A program made the position numbers and the translations under genes. From assembly GCA_016287095.1 (NCBI GenBank), contig JAEEVK010000003.1:21965-85964 (forward strand): 64,000 bases of DNA. The letters run 5' to 3'. A model generated the notes under the pieces. It worked only from the letters and a program-made list of their open reading frames with translations, was not told where the DNA came from and made no database searches. This document shows positions 34,011-43,171 of the stretch, piece after piece; the first letter of the stretch is position 1, and each line of letters begins with the position of its first letter. Source of the stretch: Lachnospiraceae bacterium. Its GTDB lineage: Bacteria > Bacillota > Clostridia > Lachnospirales > Lachnospiraceae.

Positions 34011-34034
34011 TCTAATAATCTTACGGGGGTTAAC

Positions 34035-34760
34035 ATGAAGAAGGACGGAGTTATAGAGTGGATCAGGGAATACTTTAAAGGAAATGATTCATTAAAGGCT
34101 GTTATCGGTATTTCGGGAGGTACGGATTCATCCGTGTGCGCGGCATTACTCTGTGAGGCCCTGGGTAAAGAAAGAGTAGTTGGTGTAATGATGCCTAACG
34201 GAAACCAACATGATATTGATGTATCACAGAGACTGGTTGATTATCTGGGAATTAAGCATTACACGGTAAATATCAAAGAGCCAGTATCTGCTCTCCATGA
34301 TATAATAGCTGAGGTAGTAGGGGTGGAGCCCAATGATACTGACGCTTACAAGACTAATACACCTGCACGTATCAGGATGACAGTGCTTTACGGTATCTGT
34401 GCTCTCGTAGGTGGCAGGGTTACAAATACATGTAATCTGTCTGAAGATTACGTCGGATATTCAACTAAGTTTGGTGATGCAGCCGGTGATTTCTCAATCC
34501 TTTCTTCGTTTACCAAGACTGAAGTCAGGGAAATAGGCAGGGAACTGGGGATGCCCGCGGAGTTTGTAGAAAAGATACCTGAGGATGGGATGAGCGGTAA
34601 GTCCGATGAAGAGAAATTAGGATTTACATATGAGATGCTTGACAAATACATCCGTACAGGAGAGATAGATGATTTAGCCATAAAGGAAAAGATAGACCGT
34701 ATGCACAGGGCAAACCTGCATAAACTGCTTCCGATGCCCGCATATAAATATGAGCCATAA
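34035..34760 (+). CDS. nadE: Ammonia-dependent NAD+ synthetase
   Basis: Adenylates and amidates nicotinate adenine dinucleotide to NAD+, the last step of NAD synthesis. The PP-loop is GISGGTDSSV near residue 25. TCNLSEDYVGYSTKFGDAAGDFSIL fits the NaAD-binding region. The 241 aa length and lack of a glutaminase domain show the short form that uses ammonia directly. GGGGG lies before the ATG. It ends at a probable terminator. Confidence 0.95.
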   Translation: MKKDGVIEWIREYFKGNDSLKAVIGISGGTDSSVCAALLCEALGKERVVGVMMPNGNQHDIDVSQRLVDYLGIKHYTVNIKEPVSALHDIIAEVVGVEPNDTDAYKTNTPARIRMTVLYGICALVGGRVTNTCNLSEDYVGYSTKFGDAAGDFSILSSFTKTEVREIGRELGMPAEFVEKIPEDGMSGKSDEEKLGFTYEMLDKYIRTGEIDDLAIKEKIDRMHRANLHKLLPMPAYKYEP

Positions 34761-34790
34761 GAGTTGTTAAAAGCAAAAAAATGATTTTTG

Positions 34791-34820
34791 GACCTGTCCC
34801 CAATGGGCGGGTCTTATTTT
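34791..34820 (+). terminator. Probable terminator after nadE
   Basis: GACCTGTCCC faces GGGCGGGTC over a short loop, with mismatches, followed by TTATTTTTG. Confidence 0.6.
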
Positions 34821-34895
34821 TGTCCATAAAACCGTTTTTAGGTTAGTAATATTAATAAATTTATGCTTTCGGGGCGCCTCGGGGCATTTATTTCG

Positions 34896-34924
34896 TTGAC
34901 TTTACTAAAAAAAAATAATAGAAT
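34896..34924 (+). promoter_or_regulatory. Promoter of the CHASE2 cyclase operon
   Basis: TTGACT and TAGAAT are 17 bases apart, 73 bases before the start codon. Confidence 0.6.
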
Positions 34925-34997
34925 ATACTCGTGTTAGTTTAACGTTTTATGGAAATGATACAAGTTATGTGTATGAGGAAGGGGAAAGACCTTTATC

Positions 34998-36941
34998 ATG
35001 GCTCAGAAAAAAGGCTTTAAGCATAAAAAAATTGATATAAGGATAAAACTTGGCGTCTCTCTTATTATAGGGTTATGCGTCTTTCTTATTATGCTCCCTC
35101 CGAGACCGTTCAGCACCTTCAATAATCAGTTAACAAACACTATTTACCAGTCTGAATCGGTAAGCGATCTGCCAATCACTGTTGTGAGGATGGACGAGAA
35201 AACACTTAATGCTCTGGGACAGCCCTCCGAGTGGAGCAGACAGGTTTATGCGGATCTTGTAGAAAAACTGGATGGGTCGGAAAACCCGCCGGCCGTCATT
35301 GTATTCGATTTACTTTTCACGGGTTATAAATATTCGATTGATGATATAATAGAAGCTGTGAAAGACGGTACTCTGACCGCTGACAATACAGATGATTATA
35401 AGAAAACTCTTTCACCCGGGGATGCTGCACTTGCTTCTGCGGCTGAAAAATACGGTAATGTGATCTGCGGGACAAATGCTTACTTTTCGGAGCATGGTAA
35501 CGGAAAAGAGACCCTTAAAAGTGGCAAAGATCTTATACATCTTGAGTATATAACAATGCCTTACGATGAGCTGGATGAAAATGTGGGTAACGGTCTTACA
35601 AACTGTGATCCGGATGAATATGATTACATCACAAAAGCCTATACAGGTATGTGGTACGATGGAAAATGGTATGACAGCTTATCAGTTAGCACATTGAAAA
35701 AGTTTAAAGAGTATATTGATAAAAATCCCGATTATGCGGAAAATCATCCGGAATATGCCGATTTCGAGCTTCCGGATTATTCCGAATATGAAAACAACTG
35801 GTACAGGTTTTCGTATTCCGAGGCAGCGGAAGGATTTGACGGTGTTTCTCTGATCGATATTCTCACAGGGGAAATACCTGCCAAAAACCTTGGTAATAAT
35901 ATAGTATTAGTGGGAGCATATGCTCCGGGGCTTCAGGATGATTATCTGGTCATGATGTCCAGCAACTCAAACCTTAAGAAAATGTATGGTGTTGAAATCC
36001 ATGCGAATATTATGGAAGCTTTGTTTGAGGGGCGTTTACAGACCGATGGAGATGCCTTTGCGTTAGCCATTGTATATGCTTTGGTTTCTGCCGCTTTGAT
36101 ATTTGCCATGATGAGCGTCACGATCATAAAGGGTATATGTTTGAGCGCGGCTACTTTGATCGTACATTTGGTAAGTTCAATCATTTTTTATAAAAATGGC
36201 ATTTATATTCCGTTACTTTATATGATGGGTGTCTGTGTTATTCTGACGATAGGCATCATCATATTCCACTATGTGAGAGTACGTGCTGAGAGAGTAAAGA
36301 TAAACAATGCTTTCAGAATGTATGTTGCACCTGAAATCGTTGATGATGTGGCAGAATCGGGTTCGTACCAGCTGTCTCTCGGCGGCAGAAACAAGGATGT
36401 GGCGGTGCTTTTCGTAGATATCAGAGGCTTTACCACTATGTCAGAGAATCTGGCGCCTGAAGAGGTAGTGGATATCCTGAATGAGTACTTTGGCGTAATT
36501 ACTGATGCGATCTTTAAGAATAAAGGAACACTCGATAAGTTTATCGGTGATGCGGCCATGGCTGTTTTCAACTCTCCTTTTGATCTCGATGATTATGTGT
36601 ACCGTGCAGTCATGACTGCATGTGATATAGCAAAGGCTTCAGAAACACTCGGAGAGAAGCTGATGGAGCGTTTTGGCAAGAAGGTCAGCTACGGTATAGG
36701 TGTAAATTGCGGACAGGCCATTATCGGTAACATAGGAAGTAACTTCCGTATGGATTATACAGCCATCGGAGATACGGTAAATACTGCATCGCGTCTGGAG
36801 TCGAATGCTAAAGCGGGTGAGATCCTCATCAGTGAAGAGGTAAAGAAGCGTCTGGGTGACAGGATAGAGACTGAGGATGTCGGTGAGATACCGTTAAAGG
36901 GTAAACATAACAAGATATTTGTTTACAGAGTAAAGATTTAA
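34998..36941 (+). CDS. CHASE2-domain class III adenylate/guanylate cyclase
   Basis: A membrane sensor that makes a cyclic nucleotide. One membrane segment (about 16-34) leads to an outer CHASE2 domain (about 50-345). Three more membrane segments follow (about 350-430), then a class III cyclase domain (about 465-640). The metal-binding Asp is in VAVLFVDIRGFTTMSE, the second in DKFIGDAAMAVFNSP, and the transition-state stretch is DYTAIGDTVNTASRLES. Whether it makes cAMP or cGMP cannot be told by eye. GGGGAAAG lies before the ATG. It is the first of four close genes ending with a FecR-domain protein; CHASE2 and FecR are often found together. Confidence 0.93.
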   Translation: MAQKKGFKHKKIDIRIKLGVSLIIGLCVFLIMLPPRPFSTFNNQLTNTIYQSESVSDLPITVVRMDEKTLNALGQPSEWSRQVYADLVEKLDGSENPPAVIVFDLLFTGYKYSIDDIIEAVKDGTLTADNTDDYKKTLSPGDAALASAAEKYGNVICGTNAYFSEHGNGKETLKSGKDLIHLEYITMPYDELDENVGNGLTNCDPDEYDYITKAYTGMWYDGKWYDSLSVSTLKKFKEYIDKNPDYAENHPEYADFELPDYSEYENNWYRFSYSEAAEGFDGVSLIDILTGEIPAKNLGNNIVLVGAYAPGLQDDYLVMMSSNSNLKKMYGVEIHANIMEALFEGRLQTDGDAFALAIVYALVSAALIFAMMSVTIIKGICLSAATLIVHLVSSIIFYKNGIYIPLLYMMGVCVILTIGIIIFHYVRVRAERVKINNAFRMYVAPEIVDDVAESGSYQLSLGGRNKDVAVLFVDIRGFTTMSENLAPEEVVDILNEYFGVITDAIFKNKGTLDKFIGDAAMAVFNSPFDLDDYVYRAVMTACDIAKASETLGEKLMERFGKKVSYGIGVNCGQAIIGNIGSNFRMDYTAIGDTVNTASRLESNAKAGEILISEEVKKRLGDRIETEDVGEIPLKGKHNKIFVYRVKI

Positions 36942-36960
36942 TTCGGAAAGAAGGCAGAAA

Positions 36961-37731
36961 ATGGTAGTTGAATGCATTCCTGATTATAAGCAGATAGAAA
37001 AATGGGCTGCATTAGCTTTGGAATATGGACTGAATTTCGAGTATAATGATTTTTTTAATCCGATGGTACTTGACAATACAAACCATCTGAATGAAATAAT
37101 AAGATCTTATGAAAGAATAGGCCGTGATACCTCTGATGATACGATGCACGGAGCATTTTATGATATCACGGTGAACAGTATGGATCCTCTTATCAAAAAT
37201 GCTTCGGATAAAAGAGTCCGTCAATGTATGGATATAGCGGAAAGATTAAAGGTCAGAGGCGTAGTATTCCATACCAATTACCTGACTGATTTTAAATCTG
37301 TTCCTTATAGGGATGGCTGGGTAGCCGGGAATACTGAGTATTGGGACAAAATCTGTTCTGAGTACAAGGGTATACAGGTATATCTTGAAAATATGTTTGA
37401 TGATACTCCTGAACTTTTGAGGAGAGTGGCAGAAAATCTTAAGGATGTAACTAATTTTGGGGTATGCTTGGACCTGGCACATGCTTTTTTATCAAAAATT
37501 GATTTAAAAGAGTGGGTGGATGAACTTTCACCATATGTAAAGCATATTCATATCAATGACAATGATAAACAGCAGGATCTGCATCTGCCGGTTGGCTCGG
37601 GACAGATGGACTGGAGCATTTTAGGATCAGAAAAGTTATTTGCATCATCACCTTCGGTTTTGATCGAGGTAAGCGGAAAGGAAAAACTGATCAAGTCAAT
37701 CGATTATCTTAAAGGTATAAACTTTTTATGA
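36961..37731 (+). CDS. Sugar phosphate isomerase/epimerase-like TIM-barrel protein
   Basis: The 256 aa protein resembles the AP-endonuclease-2/xylose-isomerase-like barrel. Metal ligands fit VFHTNYL, VYLENMFDD, GVCLDLAHAF and HIHINDND followed by LPVGSGQMDW. The substrate is unknown. It lies 19 bases after the cyclase and 26 bases before the HD-GYP gene, so it is inside the operon. Its place among signalling genes is odd and may mean a small-molecule link to the signal. Confidence 0.88.
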   Translation: MVVECIPDYKQIEKWAALALEYGLNFEYNDFFNPMVLDNTNHLNEIIRSYERIGRDTSDDTMHGAFYDITVNSMDPLIKNASDKRVRQCMDIAERLKVRGVVFHTNYLTDFKSVPYRDGWVAGNTEYWDKICSEYKGIQVYLENMFDDTPELLRRVAENLKDVTNFGVCLDLAHAFLSKIDLKEWVDELSPYVKHIHINDNDKQQDLHLPVGSGQMDWSILGSEKLFASSPSVLIEVSGKEKLIKSIDYLKGINFL

Positions 37732-37757
37732 CACCTATCCGATAAAAGGAGAGAATA

Positions 37758-39224
37758 GTGAATATAACCCCTGATTTACAAAGGATTTTAGATATAGCTG
37801 TAAGCCTGACCGCAGAGAAGAATTATTCAAAACTCTTGGAAAAGGTTATCAGCGAATGTATGGAGATAACGGGCTCGGATGCCGGAACGCTTTATATCAT
37901 AAAGGACAATAAACTGGAATTTATGATAATGCGTAACAATACCATGAAGGTGTATCTTGGCGGAAACGGTGAGCCTATAAACTCGATGCCTCCGGTAGAA
38001 CTCAAGGAAGAAGCTGTATGTGCATATGCGGCAATACATAAGAAGGTCATAAATGTCAGAGATGTGCACACTGATTCGCAGTTTGACTGGAAGGGCCCTA
38101 AAAAATATGATGAGATAACCGGATATCATACCGTATCGATGTTGGTTGTACCCCTTATCGATCATAAGGATAAGGTAATAGGAGTGCTGCAGCTCATCAA
38201 TGCTCAGAATGACAGTGGTGAAATAATCGGATTTTCTGAGGACGCCCAGAATATTGTCTTTTCCATTTCATCAGAGGCAGCTATTTCACTGTCTAACATG
38301 ATACTGGTAAAGCAGTTGCGGGACATGATCTATTCTTTCATATCAGCGCTTACAACTGCTATTGACCAAAGGACACCATATAATGCAAATCATTCCTATA
38401 ATGTAGCCAGGTATTGTGATGAGTTTGCCGAATATCTCATGCGTGAGGAAAAGGAAAGAACCGATTTTGAGCATATCACTGACAGTGAGAGAGAACAGTT
38501 GGTAATGGCGGCACTTGTGCATGATGTGGGAAAGCTTATTACGCCTTTGGAGATAATGAATAAGTCTGACCGCCTGGATTATAGGCTGCCAATCATGGAG
38601 ATGCGCTGGAAGTATTATAAGACTTTGCTTAAGCTGGATCTGACCGAAAAGAGGATCGGGACCGATGAATATATGGACCAGCTGCAAAAGGTCGAGGACG
38701 GAATAGAGCTTATAAAAGAGTGTAATACTCTGGGATTTTTGAATGATGACAGACTGGAAGCCATAAGGAAACTGAATGATCTGAAGATCGTAGACAGAGC
38801 CGAGAATAAACTTGTTGAGTTTATAACCGATGATGAACTGCATGAGATGCTGGTGGCAAGAGGTACATTGACGTCAGAAGAGAGAAAGATCATCCAGATG
38901 CATGCGGTATATACCGACAGGATCCTGTCTGAGATCAAATTCCAGGATGACTTTAAACTGGTACGCCGGTTTGCACGGGCCCATCATGAGTTACTGGATG
39001 GCAGCGGTTATCCTAACGGACTGAAGGCAGATGAGATCCCCTTGGAGGTACGCATCATGACTATAGCGGATATTTATGATTCGCTGACAGCTGATGACCG
39101 TCCTTACAAAAAGGCGATGCCGATGGAAAAGGCCATATCTATTCTTAAATCAATGGCAGAGGAAGGAAAACTGGATAAGGAACTGGTAGAGCAATTTTGT
39201 GAATATATCGGGGAAAGAGCATAG
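37758..39224 (+). CDS. GAF and HD-GYP domain phosphodiesterase
   Basis: An N-terminal GAF domain (about 15-180), with SDAGTLYIIKDNKLEF, likely binds a small ligand or cyclic nucleotide. The HD-GYP domain (about 195-480) has VHDVGKLITP and AHHELLDGSGYPNGL, with metal ligands intact, and usually degrades c-di-GMP. An insert of about 100 residues between these motifs is unusual (RLDYRLPIMEMRWKYY to DDELHEML), rich in helices. The start is a GTG with AAAGGAGAG before it. GAF domains can bind cyclic nucleotides, so the product of the upstream cyclase could act on this protein. That link is my inference. Confidence 0.92.
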   Translation: MNITPDLQRILDIAVSLTAEKNYSKLLEKVISECMEITGSDAGTLYIIKDNKLEFMIMRNNTMKVYLGGNGEPINSMPPVELKEEAVCAYAAIHKKVINVRDVHTDSQFDWKGPKKYDEITGYHTVSMLVVPLIDHKDKVIGVLQLINAQNDSGEIIGFSEDAQNIVFSISSEAAISLSNMILVKQLRDMIYSFISALTTAIDQRTPYNANHSYNVARYCDEFAEYLMREEKERTDFEHITDSEREQLVMAALVHDVGKLITPLEIMNKSDRLDYRLPIMEMRWKYYKTLLKLDLTEKRIGTDEYMDQLQKVEDGIELIKECNTLGFLNDDRLEAIRKLNDLKIVDRAENKLVEFITDDELHEMLVARGTLTSEERKIIQMHAVYTDRILSEIKFQDDFKLVRRFARAHHELLDGSGYPNGLKADEIPLEVRIMTIADIYDSLTADDRPYKKAMPMEKAISILKSMAEEGKLDKELVEQFCEYIGERA

Positions 39225-39228
39225 ATAA

Positions 39229-39253
39229 TTGTCATCCCGAACGAATGTGAGGG
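39229..39253 (+). repeat. Short degenerate intergenic repeat
   Basis: TGTCATCCCGAACGAATGTG with AGGG after it resembles the widespread TGTCATNCCGAACG-type intergenic repeat known in many bacteria. It lies between the HD-GYP and FecR genes. Only one copy is visible. Confidence 0.35.
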
Positions 39254-39287
39254 TTTTTTACAGTCAATTAATTAAGAGGACGAGAGT

Positions 39288-41471
39288 ATGAATAAGAAAT
39301 TTTTGTTTGGTGGGATAGGAGCAGCTGTAGTCGTTATAGCAGTTATACTTATCATGGTTCTTCTGAGTGGTGATAAAGCCTACCGTTCCATCATAGTTGT
39401 AGAAGCAGAGGGAAATGTTAGTGTAAAAAGAGACGGAGATACTCTACAGGCTTATGCCAATATGAAGCTACGTTCCGGAGATGGAGTGGAAGTACCTGCA
39501 TCCGGTTTTGCAAGACTCAAGCTGGACGGAGATAAATATGTATATCTGGAAGAAAATACCATTATATCCTTGCAGGCCGAAGGTGATGAGAAAAATAGCA
39601 AAACCATCATCTATGTTGAGCAGGGAAATATGCTCACAGAGATAGAGAGCAAGCTCTCTGAGCAGTCAGCATTTAACGTAGTAACACCTAATACTACCAT
39701 GGCTATCAGAGGTACTGTAACATCTACATCTGTACGTAAGGGTTATGACGATGCTTCTAAGGCTATAACTGAGTATAGTGGTGATGGAGATTCACCTCTG
39801 TATGAGGGTGATGGAAACGGATCCGGAGAGCTCTGCTACATCACAGATAATTTTGTGTTTGAAGGCGAGACGGAGATAACTATCTACACCATCGAGGGCG
39901 ATGATGTTGTATATGAGAAGAGGATACTCACCGCAGGAAACGGTATACATGTTGTCACTCCTATAAAGACTACAGCCTTGACAGAATATGTGAAAAAAAG
40001 TCAGGTTAAGAATACCAAGGTATTCTGGGAGCCAAAGGATAAGCGTATTGACACAGGTATTGGAGAAGTAAGAGAAAAGAAAGATGATCCTATAAAAGGC
40101 GTAGCTACTATAGGTTTGGAATATGCAGTAGTAGAGATGTTCCCGAAGCGTATAAATCCTGAGGATATCAAAGGATCTGCAGGCCATCTTGATCAAGAGA
40201 CTGTAAACATGATAATAGAGGCTAGGACGATAACTCCCGGACCAACTCCTACCCCTGTGATCACAGAGGAACCTACAGATACTCCCAAGCCTACGGAAGA
40301 GCCAACAGATACTCCGGAGCCAGAAGTTACAGTTACGGAAGAACCTACTCAGGAGCCGGAGATTACAGTAACTCCTGAGGTTACAGGTGAAGCTGAACTT
40401 ACTACAACCCCGGATGTGACAGATATACCTGAGCCTACAACAACTCCGGATCCTGATTTAACAGTCACACCCGAACCTACATCTACACCGGTACCTACCA
40501 AGGCACCTACGAGTACACCCAAGCCTACGGCTACACAAAAACCTACGGCAACTGTAGCGCCTACTAAGGCACCTACAAGCACACCAAAGCCTACGGCTAC
40601 ACCGAAACCTACCAAGGCACCGAAGGCTACGGTAACACCGAAGCCTACCGTGACTCCGAAACCGACGTCGACACCTACACCGAGCCCGATGCCTACTGCG
40701 GTTATGGCTCCTACGATAACACCAACTCCGGTTCCTACAGCCACACCGAAGCCTACAGCTACACCGGTACCCACAGCCACACCGAAGCCTACAGTGACAC
40801 CGGCACCTACAGCAACACCTGAGCCCACTGCGACACCAAAGCCTACGGCAACGCCGGCACCTACAGCAACACCTAAACCTACAGCAACACCCGAGCCTAC
40901 AGCAACACCAAAGCCGACTGCAACACCGGAACCCACAGCAACTCCGGAGCCAACGGCTACATCTACGCCTACACCAAGTCCGACACCGACTGTAGCACCT
41001 GTACATTCGATAACATATAATCTGGATGGAGGTACCAATAGTGCCTCAAATCCCTCGTCCTTTACAGAAGGCAAAGGTGTAGAAAAATTTGAGGATGCAA
41101 CTAAAGAAGGATATGTATTTAAGGGCTGGTGGGACTCTGCATCAGGCGGAAGCGAGATAAGTTCGATAGACGAAAAAGAAAAATCTGATGTAACCTTATA
41201 TGCCAGATGGGCGGTTACATATAAGGTAACTTTCCTGGATCAGTATGGATATGCAATACCGGGTTATAATAAAAAACTGGTTGAATATGGATCGGGAGAT
41301 AAGGCGCCCAGTGGATTTCATCCGGTTTCGGATGTCGGTTATGTAGTGCCTGCCAACTGGGAAGATGGCGGCAACGGAGTAACCGTAGCTGCCGGAGGAG
41401 ATATAGATAAACTTACTGAAGAGCCCAATAAGGAATTCATTTTTGAGAGTAGTGGCTATACAATAAGTTAA
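39288..41471 (+). CDS. FecR-domain surface protein with Thr-Pro stalk and InlB-type repeat
   Basis: A membrane anchor (residues 7-27) comes first. A FecR domain (about 35-170) follows with SVKRDGDTLQAYANMKLRSGDGVEV and NVVTPNTTMAIRGT. Then come about 250 residues of low-complexity stalk, mainly TPKPTATP and TPEPTATP units (about 315-565). The C-terminus has a Listeria-Bacteroides (InlB B-type) repeat (about 575-645, ITYNLDGGTNS to ADVTLYARW-like VTLYARW) and a last beta domain. This is a wall-spanning surface protein. It is the fourth gene of the CHASE2 operon, 63 bases after the phosphodiesterase, and could be the envelope partner of the sensor. Confidence 0.9.
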   Translation: MNKKFLFGGIGAAVVVIAVILIMVLLSGDKAYRSIIVVEAEGNVSVKRDGDTLQAYANMKLRSGDGVEVPASGFARLKLDGDKYVYLEENTIISLQAEGDEKNSKTIIYVEQGNMLTEIESKLSEQSAFNVVTPNTTMAIRGTVTSTSVRKGYDDASKAITEYSGDGDSPLYEGDGNGSGELCYITDNFVFEGETEITIYTIEGDDVVYEKRILTAGNGIHVVTPIKTTALTEYVKKSQVKNTKVFWEPKDKRIDTGIGEVREKKDDPIKGVATIGLEYAVVEMFPKRINPEDIKGSAGHLDQETVNMIIEARTITPGPTPTPVITEEPTDTPKPTEEPTDTPEPEVTVTEEPTQEPEITVTPEVTGEAELTTTPDVTDIPEPTTTPDPDLTVTPEPTSTPVPTKAPTSTPKPTATQKPTATVAPTKAPTSTPKPTATPKPTKAPKATVTPKPTVTPKPTSTPTPSPMPTAVMAPTITPTPVPTATPKPTATPVPTATPKPTVTPAPTATPEPTATPKPTATPAPTATPKPTATPEPTATPKPTATPEPTATPEPTATSTPTPSPTPTVAPVHSITYNLDGGTNSASNPSSFTEGKGVEKFEDATKEGYVFKGWWDSASGGSEISSIDEKEKSDVTLYARWAVTYKVTFLDQYGYAIPGYNKKLVEYGSGDKAPSGFHPVSDVGYVVPANWEDGGNGVTVAAGGDIDKLTEEPNKEFIFESSGYTIS

Positions 41472-41490
41472 ACTCTGGAGAAATGGTAAT

Positions 41491-41541
41491 AAATCCACTA
41501 TATAGTAGGAGTTTCTTCCTATTTATATAGTGGATTTTAAC
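41491..41541 (+). terminator. Terminator of the CHASE2-FecR operon
   Basis: AAATCCACTATATA pairs with TATATAGTGGATTT, followed by TTAAC. The T-run is short, but the stem is long. Confidence 0.75.
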
Positions 41542-41555
41542 AACTCACAATGCTC

Positions 41556-41584
41556 TTGATTTTCCAGGCGCTCTATGGTACAAT
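41556..41584 (+). promoter_or_regulatory. Promoter of the structured leader
   Basis: TTGATT and TACAAT are 17 bases apart. RNA would start near 41591. Confidence 0.6.
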
Positions 41585-41589
41585 ATAAC

Positions 41590-41717
41590 AAGATGGTAAG
41601 GTAAAAAGATCCTTTAGTTATCAGAAAGATAACGACTAAGGACGTGATATGGAGTAAAATACAGACATAATATGAGCATCAATTTGCCACTGATCGCTTA
41701 TAGTGTCTGTTTTTTAC
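41590..41717 (+). ncRNA. Candidate structured leader or small RNA with its own terminator
   Basis: The RNA would carry hairpin 1, TCCTTTAGTTATC with GATAACGACTAAGGA (41610-41642), then a long hairpin 2, CAGACATAATATGAGC.ATCA with TGAT.GCTTATA.TGTCTG (41662-41709), directly followed by TTTTTT. That is an intrinsic terminator 113 bases before the next gene. It could be an attenuator or riboswitch, or a stand-alone small RNA. I looked for c-di-GMP and c-di-AMP riboswitch cores and saw neither. Confidence 0.45.
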
Positions 41718-41829
41718 ACTCACTAACTATTTCGATTGCTGAAACCACCAATCGTATTGAAAGGAGATCGGAAGACTTTATATTACCAAAACACTTTTTT
41801 AACAAACATATAACGAGGAGGAGATTGAT

Positions 41830-42897
41830 ATGAAGAAGATTACAAAATTATTGCTTGCGATTGTACTTGTTATTACGATGATAATCCCGGTAAGAAACAT
41901 AGGGACTCAGGCGGCTTCTGTCAAACTGAGCAAGACGAAAGCTACCATGGAGGTGGACTCGATTCTGACACTGAAGGTGTCAGGTACCTCCTCAAAGGTC
42001 ACTTGGTCGACAAGTGATAAAAAGGTGGCTACGGTGACCAAGAAGGGTAAGGTTACTGCTAAGAAAGAAGGGAAAGCAACCATAACTGCAAAGGTAGGAA
42101 GTAGCAAATATGAGTGTATTGTGACAGTTGTCGATAGCAATAAGAAGAGTGGTAACTCGTATAACATTACATTTCCACAGGCAGACAAGGAAACCATAAT
42201 TACGTATGGTTCGGGAAGCACATTATACTGCGAGACAAAGATCAGTAAAATATCATATGAGATAAAAGATAGCTCACTAAATTTCTCTTTTGTTGCAGAA
42301 AGAACCAATAATTACGATTATGAATGGGAGTGGATGGAATTTTATTATGCAATTCAGGATTCTGATGGTGTTAATCTGAAAGAATATGAATATCTTGAAG
42401 AAACTACTCCTGGAACAAAAAAGAAAATATCAGAGACTATAAATCTAACCAAGCTAGGACTTGAAAAAGGGGAAGAGTATTCGGTGGTTTTTATTGATAA
42501 AGGATACATTCCCAAAAATAATACTGATAAAAATAAGAAGCAGAGTATCGAGATTTCACTTCCTGATGTACCTCAGACACTTCATAATTATAATTCTAAT
42601 GAAAAACTATTGTGTTCATTTAAGGTAACAGACATCTCATATGAATCATCAGGTACATCAGTCACACTGTACTTTACAGTTGAAAAAACTTATGATACCA
42701 ATGGGGATGGTCAAGGAAGGCAATGCTACATTGGTTGGACATTATATGACTCTGAAGGGTACATCATAGACAGTGGAGATGCTTATTCTGATTCTCTTAA
42801 GGTCGGGGATAAGCAGAAGAAGGTAGATGATGACATCTATGGTCTAGATAAGAATGAAAAATATAGGTTAGAGATCGTAAGTGTGAATGGAATATAA
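41830..42897 (+). CDS. Secreted Big_2 protein with two copies of an unknown beta domain
   Basis: A signal peptide (residues 1-29, cleaved near TQA-A) is followed by a Big_2 domain (about 30-100: KLSKTKATMEVDSILTLKV, VTWSTSDKKVATVTKKGKVT). The rest has two similar units of about 115 residues. Matching parts are LYCETKISKISYEIKDSSLN and LLCSFKVTDISYESSGTSVT, both followed by a stretch of aromatic residues and a Leu-Lys-Gly/Asp turn. I do not recognise this unit. No anchor motif is present. AGGAGGAG precedes the ATG. The candidate RNA leader lies upstream. Confidence 0.85.
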   Translation: MKKITKLLLAIVLVITMIIPVRNIGTQAASVKLSKTKATMEVDSILTLKVSGTSSKVTWSTSDKKVATVTKKGKVTAKKEGKATITAKVGSSKYECIVTVVDSNKKSGNSYNITFPQADKETIITYGSGSTLYCETKISKISYEIKDSSLNFSFVAERTNNYDYEWEWMEFYYAIQDSDGVNLKEYEYLEETTPGTKKKISETINLTKLGLEKGEEYSVVFIDKGYIPKNNTDKNKKQSIEISLPDVPQTLHNYNSNEKLLCSFKVTDISYESSGTSVTLYFTVEKTYDTNGDGQGRQCYIGWTLYDSEGYIIDSGDAYSDSLKVGDKQKKVDDDIYGLDKNEKYRLEIVSVNGI

Positions 42898-43171
42898 GTG
42901 GATGCAAGAGACTAAATCTTTCAAAAAGAGGTAAGTGTTATTACTGGCCCTATTTTATAGATTCAAGTTATAGGAAAGCAAAAAACTATGCGTAATTGCT
43001 ATGAAGCACAGATTTTTTCGATAATGCTTGATGGCAACAGTAATATACATAGGGTTATAGGTAATTATTTGCATATATTAGATAAGTAAGAATAAATTTG
43101 TGAAAATGGCATGACAAGTGCTTTTAACTAAAAATGAATTGATAGTATTTTTATAAGTATGGGAGATAAAT

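Noticed and set aside
40349-41074. Long minus-strand ORF (241 aa) and a second at 40458-41006
   Set aside because: They are antisense to the Thr-Pro repeat of the FecR protein. The Val-Gly and Cys-Arg repeats are artefacts of that low-complexity DNA.
41590-41717. c-di-GMP or c-di-AMP riboswitch
   Set aside because: The conserved core sequences of GEMM-I, GEMM-II and ydaO types are not present.
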